This document shows, in pieces, positions 18,123 to 25,324 of a stretch of DNA of 25,324 nucleotides. A model generated the notes under the pieces. It was not told where the DNA came from and ran no database searches. It saw only the letters and a program-made list of their open reading frames with translations. Location of the stretch: contig CM030932.1 of the NCBI GenBank assembly GCA_018136815.1, forward strand, positions 343,463 through 368,786, in the 5' to 3' direction. A program made the position numbers and the translations under genes. How positions within the stretch are numbered: position 1 is the first letter of the stretch; every line of letters begins with the position of its first letter. This DNA is from Isochrysis galbana (Eukaryota > Haptophyta > Isochrysidales > Isochrysidaceae).

Positions 18123-18409
18123 ATGGTGCCTGGTAGGGCATTCTATCGTAGTGGATGACCGAGAAATAGCGCCGGCAGCGCGCCCGGTAGCGGTCGAAAG
18201 TTGGGCACTCGGCCCGTTCGGCCGGGTGACGTTCGCGTAGTCGTCGGCGCCACACTCGGCCGACTACTTCGCGATGCGCGCGGGCGGCGGCGGCGATTGG
18301 CGTGGCTGCTCGGGCGGCATATTCGGATATGGTGCCTGGTAGGGCATTCTATCGTAGTGGATGACCGAGGAAGCGCCGGCAGCGCGCTCGGTAGAGGTGG
18401 GAAGTTGGG
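18123..18409 (+). repeat. Direct repeat of about 82 bp, two copies
   Basis: 18123-18206 and 18329-18409 share ATGGTGCCTGGTAGGGCATT, then CTATCGTAGTGGATGACCGA, GCGCCGGCAGCGCGC and AAGTTGGG, with small indels. They are about 206 bp apart in the same orientation. Both strands are open, but no known domain appears. They could be ends of a small element or a segmental duplication. Confidence 0.75.
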
Positions 18410-18613
18410 TGTTCGAACGCATCTCGGTACGTTACCGTTTAGGCGGTTTTTGCGCCAATGCCGATATTCGACAAGATGTGCGAGGCTGGAGAGGGCAATT
18501 GGCTCGGCCACTAGAGCAGCATATCTTGATTTAACGTTTTCTGCTGTCCTAGTTGAAATGGATGAAAGAAAAGACCATGCCGTCCGCCCGGTCGCGGTGC
18601 CAAATTAGCCGCT
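18410..18613. other. Intergenic, no feature seen
   Basis: Mixed-composition DNA with a short open frame on the plus strand that shows no recognisable motif. Confidence 0.4.
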
Positions 18614-18614
18614 C

Positions 18615-18998
18615 TAGCCCTCGGTGACTAGTGGTTTCTTGAGTTTTGTGATACTTTCGTACACATTGAAGTGCAAAATTATGAGTTTGACTTATGGTCC
18701 AGTGTGCAAAGAACCACCCCTTGTAGATCCAGTGAGTTGGCGTCAAAATTTTCCTCGTCATTCCATGTTTGTGCCTCGCATGAAGGGCCTCACTAAAAAT
18801 ATATCGGAGGGGGGCCCGACTGTATTTCGCGCACCGTCTTCGAAGGCCGGAAATTCGGCATATTTTTCGAAAATCGCCGGGGAACCCCCACTTTTTTTTT
18901 CTGATCCATCCTACCGGAACCTATAGGAAGCTTATTTAGCCCTTCATTTACCCATAATTGCTGGTGCCCTCCGCACCCCCATAGTGAGTGACCGGGCT
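18615..18998 (-). mobile_element. Diverged copy of the TAGCCCGGTCACTCACT element
   Basis: The right end at 18998 reads inward (minus strand) TAGCCCGGTCACTCACTATG and stays similar to 4054-4205 for about 150 bp, including CCTATAGGTTCCGGTAGGAT and a TTTTCGAAAAAT palindrome. The interior then diverges. A candidate far end is TAGCCCTCGGTGACTAGT at 18615, a degenerate inverted terminus, which would give a 384-bp element. The boundary on that side is tentative. Confidence 0.6.
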
Positions 18999-19168
18999 AA
19001 ACTCTCCGCGATAGTGATTTCTGGCCAATTTGCGCGTTTTCTGGTTACGCATCGCTGTGGGCTGTGGGGGCTACCGTGGGGGGTCTAGGGCCCAAAGGGC
19101 ACCGGATGTGTGCTAGTTACACCTATCCTGTCACCATATCCAAAAATCTCGTTATGAATCCTCAATCT
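18999..19168. other. Spacer between two repeat pieces
   Basis: About 170 bp that is absent from the 9.7-9.85 kb copy, where the flanking pieces touch directly. No coding content. Confidence 0.4.
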
Positions 19169-19222
19169 TGACTTGGTCAATTTTCACCCTTAGAAGTTAA
19201 AATAGCTGTTTGACCGCCCTAC
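19169..19222 (-). repeat. Second copy of the GGGCGGTCAAACAGC repeat
   Basis: The complement reads GGGCGGTCAAACAGCTATTT ... GACCAAGTCAA, matching 9738-9792 with few differences. It ends at the TA where the next inverted-repeat element begins. Confidence 0.7.
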
Positions 19223-19610
19223 AGTATGGGTGCGATGGCGGAGATGATGGTGGGGGGACCGCAGAGAGATCAGGAGGCGAAGAAAGGGAGGGCATCACCT
19301 CCCACTGCGAGGGTGGCGGTGGATGTCCGTCCGGAGAGGAGAAAGGGGGCAGGGCAGGCATGGTGCCCGACTCTGCAGAGATGGGGTTGACCCCCATTGA
19401 GACGTCCAGCGCGGGACGCACCGGGAGAGATTCTACACCTGACGAATTGGTATGGCCCATAGGGCCTGAGGACAATGAGGAAGGGGCAAAGCCGGCGGCA
19501 GGCGCGGCGAGGGAGGCGACTTCAGAGGTGCTGACGGGCTGAAGCCCGTCAGCAGAGGAAGGCTGGCAGGCGGGCTTGAGCGAGGGCGAGGACGGCGGCG
19601 AGAGCGACAT
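19197..19610 (-). CDS. Ser/Pro-rich fragment, paralogue of 9968-10162
   Basis: From Met at 19610 the frame reads MSLSPPSSPSLKPACQPSSA, then DGLQPVSTSEVASLAAPAAG, and continues Pro/Ser-rich for about 137 residues, crossing the left end of the candidate TIR element before stopping. The first 27 residues align with the frame starting at 10162. The last residues (HPYCRAVKQLF) are encoded by the terminal repeat and flanking repeat, so the natural C-terminus is lost. No domain is recognised. Confidence 0.35.
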   Translation of the reverse strand: MSLSPPSSPSLKPACQPSSADGLQPVSTSEVASLAAPAAGFAPSSLSSGPMGHTNSSGVESLPVRPALDVSMGVNPISAESGTMPALPPFSSPDGHPPPPSQWEVMPSLSSPPDLSAVPPPSSPPSHPYCRAVKQLF

Positions 19611-19699
19611 CGAGCGAGTGGCGAGAGGCGAGAGTGAGTGAGAGGAGGGCTGTGGTGGCAGGGGCTGGCGAGGCGAGGCGAGATTGTAGGGTATGAGTG

Positions 19700-19780
19700 T
19701 TACAGTGTTACGAGAGCGAGAGCGACGAGAGCGAGAGCGACGGATGACGACTGACGACAGGACGACGGACAAAGACACCC
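19700..19780. repeat. (GAGAGCGAC)n-like minisatellite
   Basis: GAGAGCGAGAGCGACGAGAG and related words, then GACGACTGACGACAGGACGA. This parallels the minisatellite at 10225-10312 and sits likewise upstream of the paralogous ATG. Confidence 0.65.
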
Positions 19781-19999
19781 AGGAAAACACCCCGACTCTC
19801 GCCTCACGACTTTCTCACATAACTCGACTGAAATCAAACCCAAACACTCCGATCAGACAACGACGGACGACGATCAAAGGGCGATCTGTCGGCGATCTTG
19901 TCTGGAACGGGAATCGCACCATAACGGAAACGAGGGGCAATCCTGCCGCACAGCATTCCAAGAGACCTACCGAATAAGACGAAAGGAGTGCGATGTGCC

Positions 20000-20620
20000 T
20001 AAGGGGGAGATACGAAGAGGTCGCAAATTAAACCTGATTGCCCCTAGAAGCAGATAAAGAACCGCAGGGGAGATAGCAAATTAAACCTACCTGCGAGGCG
20101 CCTGGGAGGAAGAAAGGTGGGGAAACTTCCCCTCTCCTTCGAGAGAAAGAGAGAGGGCGCTCCACAACCCACGATCCCATGCATCCTAGCGAAGCTTTTG
20201 ACCGAGAACGAGAGAAAGCAGAGAATTATAACGATAAATACCGAACGACGAAGAGAAGAGCGAAGCCTAACGAGTGTCGATTCGCGAATGCGACAGAAAG
20301 AGGTGTGTACAAGTGTGTGTGAAGAAGACACGGTCCGAAGAAGAAGGAGAGGGAGAGAGAGGAGAGAAAGAAAGAAGAGAGAGGCGAAGGAGCCTCCCTC
20401 ATTCCAAACCTAAACCTAAAACCACTCGTTTAGGAGATAAGTATGCGGGAGGGGGGGGGGGGGCGCTAGGCGCTAGGTGAGCGCTACGACAATAAGAAAC
20501 AAGAAACCACCCCCCAGCGGCTTTGACCGGGATAAGAAACTCGAGATATGAAACCTCCCGGGCGGAGCCCGAGGGGACAAGAAAGCTTTAGAGTAGAAGC
20601 TTTTCACTCCTGTTTTCTTA
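20000..20620. other. Repeat-rich element interior, no gene
   Basis: Contains a short direct repeat (GGGGAGATA ... GCAAATTAAACCT at about 20004-20033 and 20068-20089), GA-rich DNA (20330-20400) and a run of G (about 20449-20462). Open frames on both strands are Arg/Glu or Ser/Leu low-complexity. Confidence 0.5.
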
Positions 20621-20633
20621 ATGGTGCACCCAT

Positions 20634-20839
20634 ACTGTATTCATTACCCTCTGGCAAAAACAAAAGCCCCTTTTCTACGACGACGGGCAAGTAAGAGACC
20701 TCTCGCTCGAGGCGATCGCCCGCCGCCTCATGGTTCGTATATTGTAAGGGGGAGCTTCTCCATCCCATAAATAGAGAGAGAGAGAATCGGAGAGAGAGAG
20801 AGAGAGTCGAGAGGGGCGGAAGAGTCGAGAGTCGACCGC

Positions 20840-20890
<51 letters not shown>

Positions 20891-21234
20891 GGCGCCCCCT
20901 TCTTCCTCCTGTTCTCCTCTTCTTCTCTCCCCCTCTCCCCCTCTCCCTCTCTCTCCCTCTCCCTCTCTCTCGCGCGCGCGGGGGGAGGGGGGGGGGGGGA
21001 GGGGGAGAGAGAGAGGGAGAGAGGGGAAAGGCGCGGCGGCGCCACGCACATCGCGTTCCAGCGCTTTCCCCCCCGCGCGCGTCCGCCCCCCCGCGCGCCC
21101 CTCTTCTCTCCCCTTCCCTCCTCTCCCCGCCTACGCCTCTCGCTCGCCCTGCAACTTCCTCCGCTCCCGCGACTCCCTCCCCCCCCCCAACCCCCTCCTC
21201 TTCCCCCCCTCTCCCCCCGCGTTCACTGACAACA
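20634..21234. repeat. GA then CT blocks upstream of the Mpv17 gene
   Basis: (GA)n at about 20778-20888, including about 45 bp pure, is followed by (CT/CCCTCT)n at 20895-20970, a G/GA block (20980-21030) and a C/T-rich stretch (21095-21225) running to the start codon. No TATA-like element is visible in the last 200 bp. The pyrimidine tract probably is the promoter or 5' UTR of the Mpv17 gene. Confidence 0.7.
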
Positions 21235-22089
21235 ATGCTGCGAGGTCGGACGGGTCGTGTCGCCCGCCGCGTCGAGCGCTGCGTGCGCCAGCCCGCCACG
21301 CGCTCCAGCCTCGCCCACCGCCCTCCGATTGGCGCTCCCGCGAGGCGAAAGACCATCTCCGCATGGAGGGGCAGGGGCGAGGGAAGCTGCGGCGCAGGCG
21401 CGGCGCCAGAGTTCCCCGTGGAATTCACACGCGCGCTCCAACTCGCCTCGGCCGCTGCAGCCACCTCGATCCTCGCCATGCAGCGCGCCAAGGCGATGGT
21501 GCCCAAGTCGTTCTGGACGCTCACAGAGGCCTACGCAAGGGCAAACACAGACAGGCCGCTCGCGACGCGCGTGGTGACGACGGCGCTGCTCTCGGCGGCG
21601 GGAGACGTGATGGCACAAGCCATCACGAGCGAGGCGGCACCCGTTCGCGCTGGTGGTGCGGGCACTAGCCGGGAGCCGTGGTACGACCCGCGGCGGACGC
21701 TCGTCATGGCGAGCTGGGGACTCATCGGCTCGGGGCCGTTCAACCACTTCTGGTACATGTGGCTCGACCGGTCCGTCGCGCTACCACGGTTGACTCACTC
21801 GGTCGGCCTCAAGATAGCCCTAGATCACATCGTCTACTTCCCCGTCCTCGTCGGCTTCTTCGCATGGACCGACTATTGGCGCGGCCGCGTCGAGACGGTA
21901 GGCGATGCGCTCATCTCTGCGGTGTTCTCCGACAAGTTGATACCAGTGATGCAGGCCAACGTTGTGGCATGGACTGGCGTGCACGTGCTGACCTTCACCA
22001 TCATTCCGCCCCAGTACCACGTTTTGTGGGTTTCCGTCGCCTCTCTCTTCTGGTCGGGCTTCTGCTCATGTGCCACAGAGGATAGCTGA
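21235..22089 (+). CDS. Mpv17/PMP22-family membrane protein
   Basis: A single-exon 284-aa protein. Residues 1-50 are rich in Arg without acidic clusters (MLRGRTGRVARRVERCVRQP), a likely mitochondrial (or plastid) targeting peptide; most Mpv17 proteins lack so long an extension. The family core begins around 95 (LTEAYARANTDRPLATRVVT). It includes GDVMAQAI (123-130), ASWGLIGSGPFNHFWYMWLD (159-178), a first-loop KIALDHIVYFPVLVGFFAWT (193-212) and the C-terminal signature ANVVAWTGVHVLTFTIIPPQ (241-260) to VSVASLFWSGFCS. Four hydrophobic segments are expected in an inner membrane. Family members are linked to mitochondrial DNA maintenance, channel-like behaviour or peroxisomal roles, and the substrate is unsettled. 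The usual W-P before the C-terminal helix is W-T here. The context AACAATG has A at -3, supporting the start. Confidence 0.9.
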   Translation: MLRGRTGRVARRVERCVRQPATRSSLAHRPPIGAPARRKTISAWRGRGEGSCGAGAAPEFPVEFTRALQLASAAAATSILAMQRAKAMVPKSFWTLTEAYARANTDRPLATRVVTTALLSAAGDVMAQAITSEAAPVRAGGAGTSREPWYDPRRTLVMASWGLIGSGPFNHFWYMWLDRSVALPRLTHSVGLKIALDHIVYFPVLVGFFAWTDYWRGRVETVGDALISAVFSDKLIPVMQANVVAWTGVHVLTFTIIPPQYHVLWVSVASLFWSGFCSCATEDS

Positions 22090-22500
22090 AGGCGCTGGTG
22101 GGCCGCTCGTCTCCGAGCCCGGCAGCACCAAGTGTGTGGACCGAGTGGCCGAGACAATTGGGGCATGCCGTGTTAGTCTCCTCGCCAATGTCACCACGGG
22201 CAGCCTCTCCAGGGAGGAGAGGAGGCAGCGCGCGCGTGCCGCCATTCGTAGTGCGCCTCTTCATCTACCGCACGTGCTACGGCTACGGGTCCATAGAAAT
22301 AGAGAGTATTTTGCATGCTTGATTCCACTCATGCCAACATACAATAATAGATAATGTTATAGCCTAGCCAACCCCACTAGCTGATTGGACACAACGTTTC
22401 AGTCCCGGAATCCCGCCATGCCTGACGAGTCAGAGTCAGGTGTCCGAGTGATGAAGGAGGTACTGCCCCCTCCCCCTCCCCTCAATGTTTAGGCCTGAGC
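22090..22500. other. 3' flank of the Mpv17 gene
   Basis: Probable 3' UTR, then spacer. No polyadenylation signal was identified with confidence. Two overlapping plus-strand frames (22070-22354) show no domain. Confidence 0.4.
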
Positions 22501-22600
22501 CAAAATATGTAGTTTTTCGTGCCCAAATATGTGAAAAAAATATGTGGAAAATGTGTGAAATGTTGCCCACATATGTGGAAAATATGTAGCTGTGTGGGGG
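22500..22600. repeat. AT-rich AAATATGTGGAAAA repeats
   Basis: Six or so variants of ATATGTGR/AAAATATGTG occur within 100 bp, with inverted GCCCAAATATGTG and GCCCACATATGTGG words. It is a sharp low-GC island. It could be a degenerate MITE comparable with the T-rich one at 9455-9648. Confidence 0.55.
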
Positions 22601-22619
22601 GGGGATCAATCGCCGTTAC

Positions 22620-23270
22620 TAAAAAAAAATCTTCTTAAAAATCTCCGCTACGTGTGCGACATGAAAAAAAAAACTTCTTATTAATCTCACCGCGCGCGCG
22701 ACCCTGACATCCTCTATCTGACAGCCGCGCCCGCATCCCTTCTCACTCCCTCGCACTCGCCTCGCGGCTCGTCCCCTTGTGCTCTACTTAGGGGCCCAGT
22801 ACTCGGGGTTTCCAGTGGCAGGCGGCGTGCACCGATCCCCGACGGTCGACTCCTCGGCCTTCCCTCGCGCCATCGAGCGATCGGCTTCTATTGGGGTATT
22901 TAAGGTTGGGGTTACCTTAAGTGTCGGACTTGGGGTTATGTATGTACCGGGTCGACGCTGTTGGGGTTGTTTTTTTTGGGGGGGGGGGGGTGTGAGGTAC
23001 GTGTGCGACATGAGGCAGTGTGCTTGTGGACCTCCCTACCGCCCACCCTTAACCCCTAACAACCCCCTTCCCCTTCCCCAGTTCCCTCTTTAGCGGAGAA
23101 GCTGGTTCCGGGGAGACCGCGCGCGCTGCTTCGGCCAGGGGTTGGAGAGAAGGGGGCGGGAGACTATGGCTTCTCCTTTGCTCCGGCTCGGCTTGAATTT
23201 CCTTCTCTTATATCCCCTAGCGTCCCTCTTGCTGTCCGCTGGGGTCTCTATTAAGAGAGGTTAAACTACT
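22620..23270. other. Proximal subtelomeric repeat zone, no gene
   Basis: TACGTGTGCGACATGA occurs exactly at 22649-22664 and 22998-23013. Two A-runs followed by CTTCTTA are at 22620 and 22666. Four TTGGGGT words lie at 22891-22966, one within a hairpin (TTAAGGT ... ACCTTAA). A G run lies at about 22978-22990. No coding region is supported. Confidence 0.5.
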
Positions 23271-24050
23271 CTAGGCGATGTTGCGCATATCCAGACCTCC
23301 CGCCGCCTGCCGGAGGTCTTCCGATATTTCTAGGTTGAAGTCTTTATCCACGGCGTAGAGAGGGCTTATCATTTTCTTAATATGTTTGTTGCTCGGGGCG
23401 TGTAGCCCCATATTTTCTCGTTGTTTCTTTAGTCGCTGAAAGAATCCGACTTTCGCCGTTACTAGTAAGTGGTATCTCGCAAGGATCGCTCTTAAGATCG
23501 ACTTAGCGGACCTCCCGTCCGCGTTACCGTATTGTATGTTATAGAAGTCCGTTAGGATATACCTCCATGCCAGGATACCTAAGTATCCCGAGGAGGGATG
23601 CGGTCTATCCACTTGATAGCAGAAAAGACGCTGGGCTACTTCAGATCCCGGCCTAAGGTTAATCCCTAAAAGTCCCTCTATGAATTCGAAAACGGGCTCC
23701 GTCGCGATACAGGAGGCTAAATGCGTGGAACTCTCGGGTGCTATGCCGCAAAAGCGACATGTTGGATCGTCAGCAAAACGATTCGCCGTAGTTATTCTCC
23801 GGTGTAAAACGTGTTTGAAGTGCATATAGGAGTCCCTTGGTGTCAGAAAGTTATACTTGTATAGTTGCGATACTTGTTTCCACTTCCCCGAGAGGACAGG
23901 TAACCTCTTTTCCCATCTTAGTGTGGATTTTTGTGCCTTCGGTTTCCTCATAGCGAGGAACGCTTTAGTCAAGGCCTTGACGTTTATCTCTTCCAGCGTT
24001 TTATGCGTGCCTTTGAGTGTGTATTCCTGAGGTATCGGATACGCCGTCTG
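23271..24050 (-). pseudogene. LINE retrotransposon C-terminal fragment with CCHC finger
   Basis: The minus-strand frame is open from about 24050 (AYPIPQEYTLKGTHKTLEEI) to the stop at 23271, about 255 residues. It contains YKYNFLTPRDSYMHFKHVLH, then a zinc-finger motif C-x2-C-x8-H-x3-C (PTCRFCGIAPESSTHLASC), typical of the region after the reverse transcriptase in APE-type LINEs (zf-RVT). The remaining ~150 residues resemble the LINE tail with Trp and Tyr patches (GYLGILAWRYILTDFYNI). No reverse transcriptase YADD block is present. GC content is clearly lower than in the host genes, consistent with a foreign element. Confidence 0.75.
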
Positions 24051-24286
24051 CCTCCCGAATTCGCGTAAGGGGCCGCCCCCTCGCTAGACCTGGTATCTCT
24101 ATTAACATTCTCTACGCAATTGAAATCGCCCGCTAAGATAGTGTGGGGAGGTATTTCTGGCGTCGCGCGCAGTAGTTTAATTTCGTCTTTTCGTTTATTT
24201 GGTTGTGCGTTAAGATATATGGATGAGAAAGCTACCGTTTCATCATCCTTGTTGTAGAAGAAGATCTTGTCATTGTTCTTGTCCAT
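24050..24286 (-). pseudogene. LINE APE-type endonuclease fragment
   Basis: The minus strand reads ETVAFSSIYLNAQPNKRKDE then HTILAGDFNCVENVNRDTRS and SEGAAPYANSGG. GDFN-x-V with the following NRDT and YANSGG is the signature of the endonuclease/exonuclease/phosphatase fold in non-LTR retrotransposons. The N-terminal part is missing upstream of about 24290, and after YANSGG the frame is lost at the junction with the C-terminal fragment. Confidence 0.75.
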
Positions 24287-24289
24287 GTC

Positions 24290-24545
24290 TCTTTGTCTCT
24301 CGGCGGGGGTACCAGATGAGTGGCGAAAGCTGTCTTGTTACTTGTCTCTTAGGGGTCTCTACCCTTGCACGGTCCGTTGTCCGTTCATACCGACTCAACC
24401 GCCGTAACCGACTCAACCGCCGGTCACGTAACCGACACAAAAACAAAACCCCAACAAGAACAAATGCTTTGCACACCACCTAGCCATAGCTAGGCCTTGG
24501 GTTCACGACGCACATTAAGCCTTGCATGAAGCCTTGCGCTTCTCA
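24290..24545. other. Distal subtelomere with short tandem repeat
   Basis: AACCGACTCAACCGCCG-type words repeat at about 24389-24436 (two full copies and a partial AACCGAC). The rest is unique sequence before the telomere. No gene. Confidence 0.6.
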
Positions 24546-25324
24546 GGTTTAGGGTTAGGTTTAGGGTTAGGTTTAGGGTTAGGGTTAGGGTTAGGGTTAG
24601 GGTTAGGGTTAGGGTTAGGGTTAGGGTTAGGGTTAGGGTTAGGGTTAGGGTTAGGGTTAGGGGTTAGGGTTAGGGGGGTTAGGGTTAGGGTTAGGGTTAG
24701 GGGTTAGGGTTAGGGTTTAGGGTTAGGGGGTTAGGGTTAGGGTTAGGGTTAGGGTTAGGGGGTTAGGGTTAGGGTTAGGGTTAGGTTTAGGGTTAGGTTT
24801 AGGGTTAGGGTTAGGGTTAGGGTTAGGGTTAGGGTTAGGGTTAGGGTTAGGGTTAGGGTTAGGGTTAGGGTTAGGGTTAGGGTTAGGGTTAGGGTTAGGG
24901 TTAGGGTTAGGGTTAGGGTTAGGGTTAGGGTTAGGTTAGGGTTAGGGTTAGGGTTAGGGTTAGGGTTAGGGTTAGGGTTAGGGTTAGGGTTAGGGTTAGG
25001 GTTAGGGTTAGGGTTAGGGTTAGGGTTAGGGTTAGGGTTAGGGTTAGGGTTAGGGTTAGGGTTAGGGTTAGGGTTAGGGTTAGGGTTAGGGTTAGGGTTA
25101 GGGTTAGGGTTAGGGTTAGGGTTAGGGTTAGGGTTAGGGTTAGGGTTAGGGTTAGGGTTAGGGTTAGGGTTAGGGTTAGGGTTAGGGTTAGGGTTAGGGT
25201 TAGGGTTAGGGTTAGGGTTAGGGTTAGGGTTAGGGTTAGGGTTAGGGTTAGGGTTAGGGTTAGGGTTAGGGTTAGGGTTAGGGTTAGGGTAGGGTTAGGG
25301 TTAGGGTTAGGGTTAGGGTTAGGG
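24546..25324 (+). repeat. Telomere, (TTAGGG)n
   Basis: About 779 bp of TTAGGG repeats reach the window end, G-rich strand 5' to 3' outward as at a right chromosome terminus. The proximal part (24546-24800) is mixed with variants TTTAGGG, TTAGG, TTAGGGG and longer G runs. The distal part is almost uniform, apart from single irregular units near 24930 (TTAGG) and 25288 (TAGGG). Confidence 0.98.

Larger units (their letters stand above)
19221..20633. mobile_element. Candidate TA-flanked TIR element, about 1.4 kb
   Basis: TACAGTATGGGTGC at about 19221-19234 is exactly inverted at about 20620-20633 (GCACCCATACTGTA). This fits a 12-bp terminal repeat, CAGTATGGGTGC, inside a duplicated TA, as in Tc1/mariner/pogo transposons. 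The left boundary coincides with the end of the 19169-19222 repeat. Inside are a Ser/Pro-rich minus-strand frame, an oligo-G run and GA-rich DNA, but no transposase. A 14-bp match could arise by chance, so confidence is moderate. Confidence 0.45.

Noticed and set aside
20604-21524. 306-aa minus-strand ORF opposite the Mpv17 gene
   Set aside because: It consists of GA/CT repeat translation plus antisense of the Mpv17 N-terminus.
24522-24707. Gly-Leu repeat ORF
   Set aside because: Translation of telomeric repeats.

Overview
This is the right-hand end of a linear nuclear chromosome of a unicellular eukaryote. The last 0.78 kb (24546-25324) is a TTAGGG telomere array in the orientation expected at a right terminus. 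Several genes are split by short spliceosomal introns (83-113 nt), with donors such as GTAAGT, GTGAGC, GTGCGC and GTGTGC. Coding DNA is GC-rich, and GA/CT microsatellites and long G or C homopolymers are abundant. A membrane histidine kinase beside an Mpv17 gene, together with these base-composition traits, suggests a microalga. A haptophyte of the Emiliania/Prymnesium type is my best guess, but this is inference and not proven by the window.

Left part (1-4.7 kb): a graveyard of mobile DNA. A DDE-type transposase remnant enters from the left edge. It carries one intron and one frameshift and is cut by a ~730-bp foldback element (725-1455) that holds an 80-unit CT microsatellite. Next comes a minus-strand ORF joining an N-terminal chromodomain, a BED-type zinc finger and the first part of a hAT transposase (1637-3190). 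A (GGGA)n tract lies upstream of it, followed by 32-bp tandem repeats. A 687-bp non-coding element with 17-bp terminal inverted repeats (4054-4740) splits an older repeat.

Gene-bearing middle (5.6-17.5 kb): there are three genes I regard as real. They are a three-exon VWA-Vwaint-Hint protein (minus, 5660-7920), a three-TPR protein with a complete Hsp70/Hsp90 carboxylate clamp (plus, 11241-11807) and a three-exon multi-pass membrane histidine kinase (plus, 15916-17506). Between them lie a frameshifted SANT/Myb-like exon, a hAT C-terminal remnant, a target-duplicated MITE (9455-9648), large polypyrimidine/polypurine blocks and duplicated promoter-side sequence.

Right part (17.5-25.3 kb): palindromic 32-bp tandem repeats, an 80-bp direct repeat, a further copy of the 4054-4740 family, a TA-flanked inverted-repeat element (19222-20637), and an Mpv17/PMP22-family membrane protein (21235-22089). 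Then come a low-GC repeat zone, an internally deleted LINE in which an endonuclease piece abuts the C-terminal zinc-finger piece, a short subtelomere and the telomere.

No operon-like cooperation is evident. The intact genes look like independent housekeeping or signalling genes set in transposon-rich subtelomeric DNA. The most unusual items are the chromodomain-BED-hAT arrangement, the inserted elements that can be dated from their target duplications or split repeats, and the compact histidine kinase.
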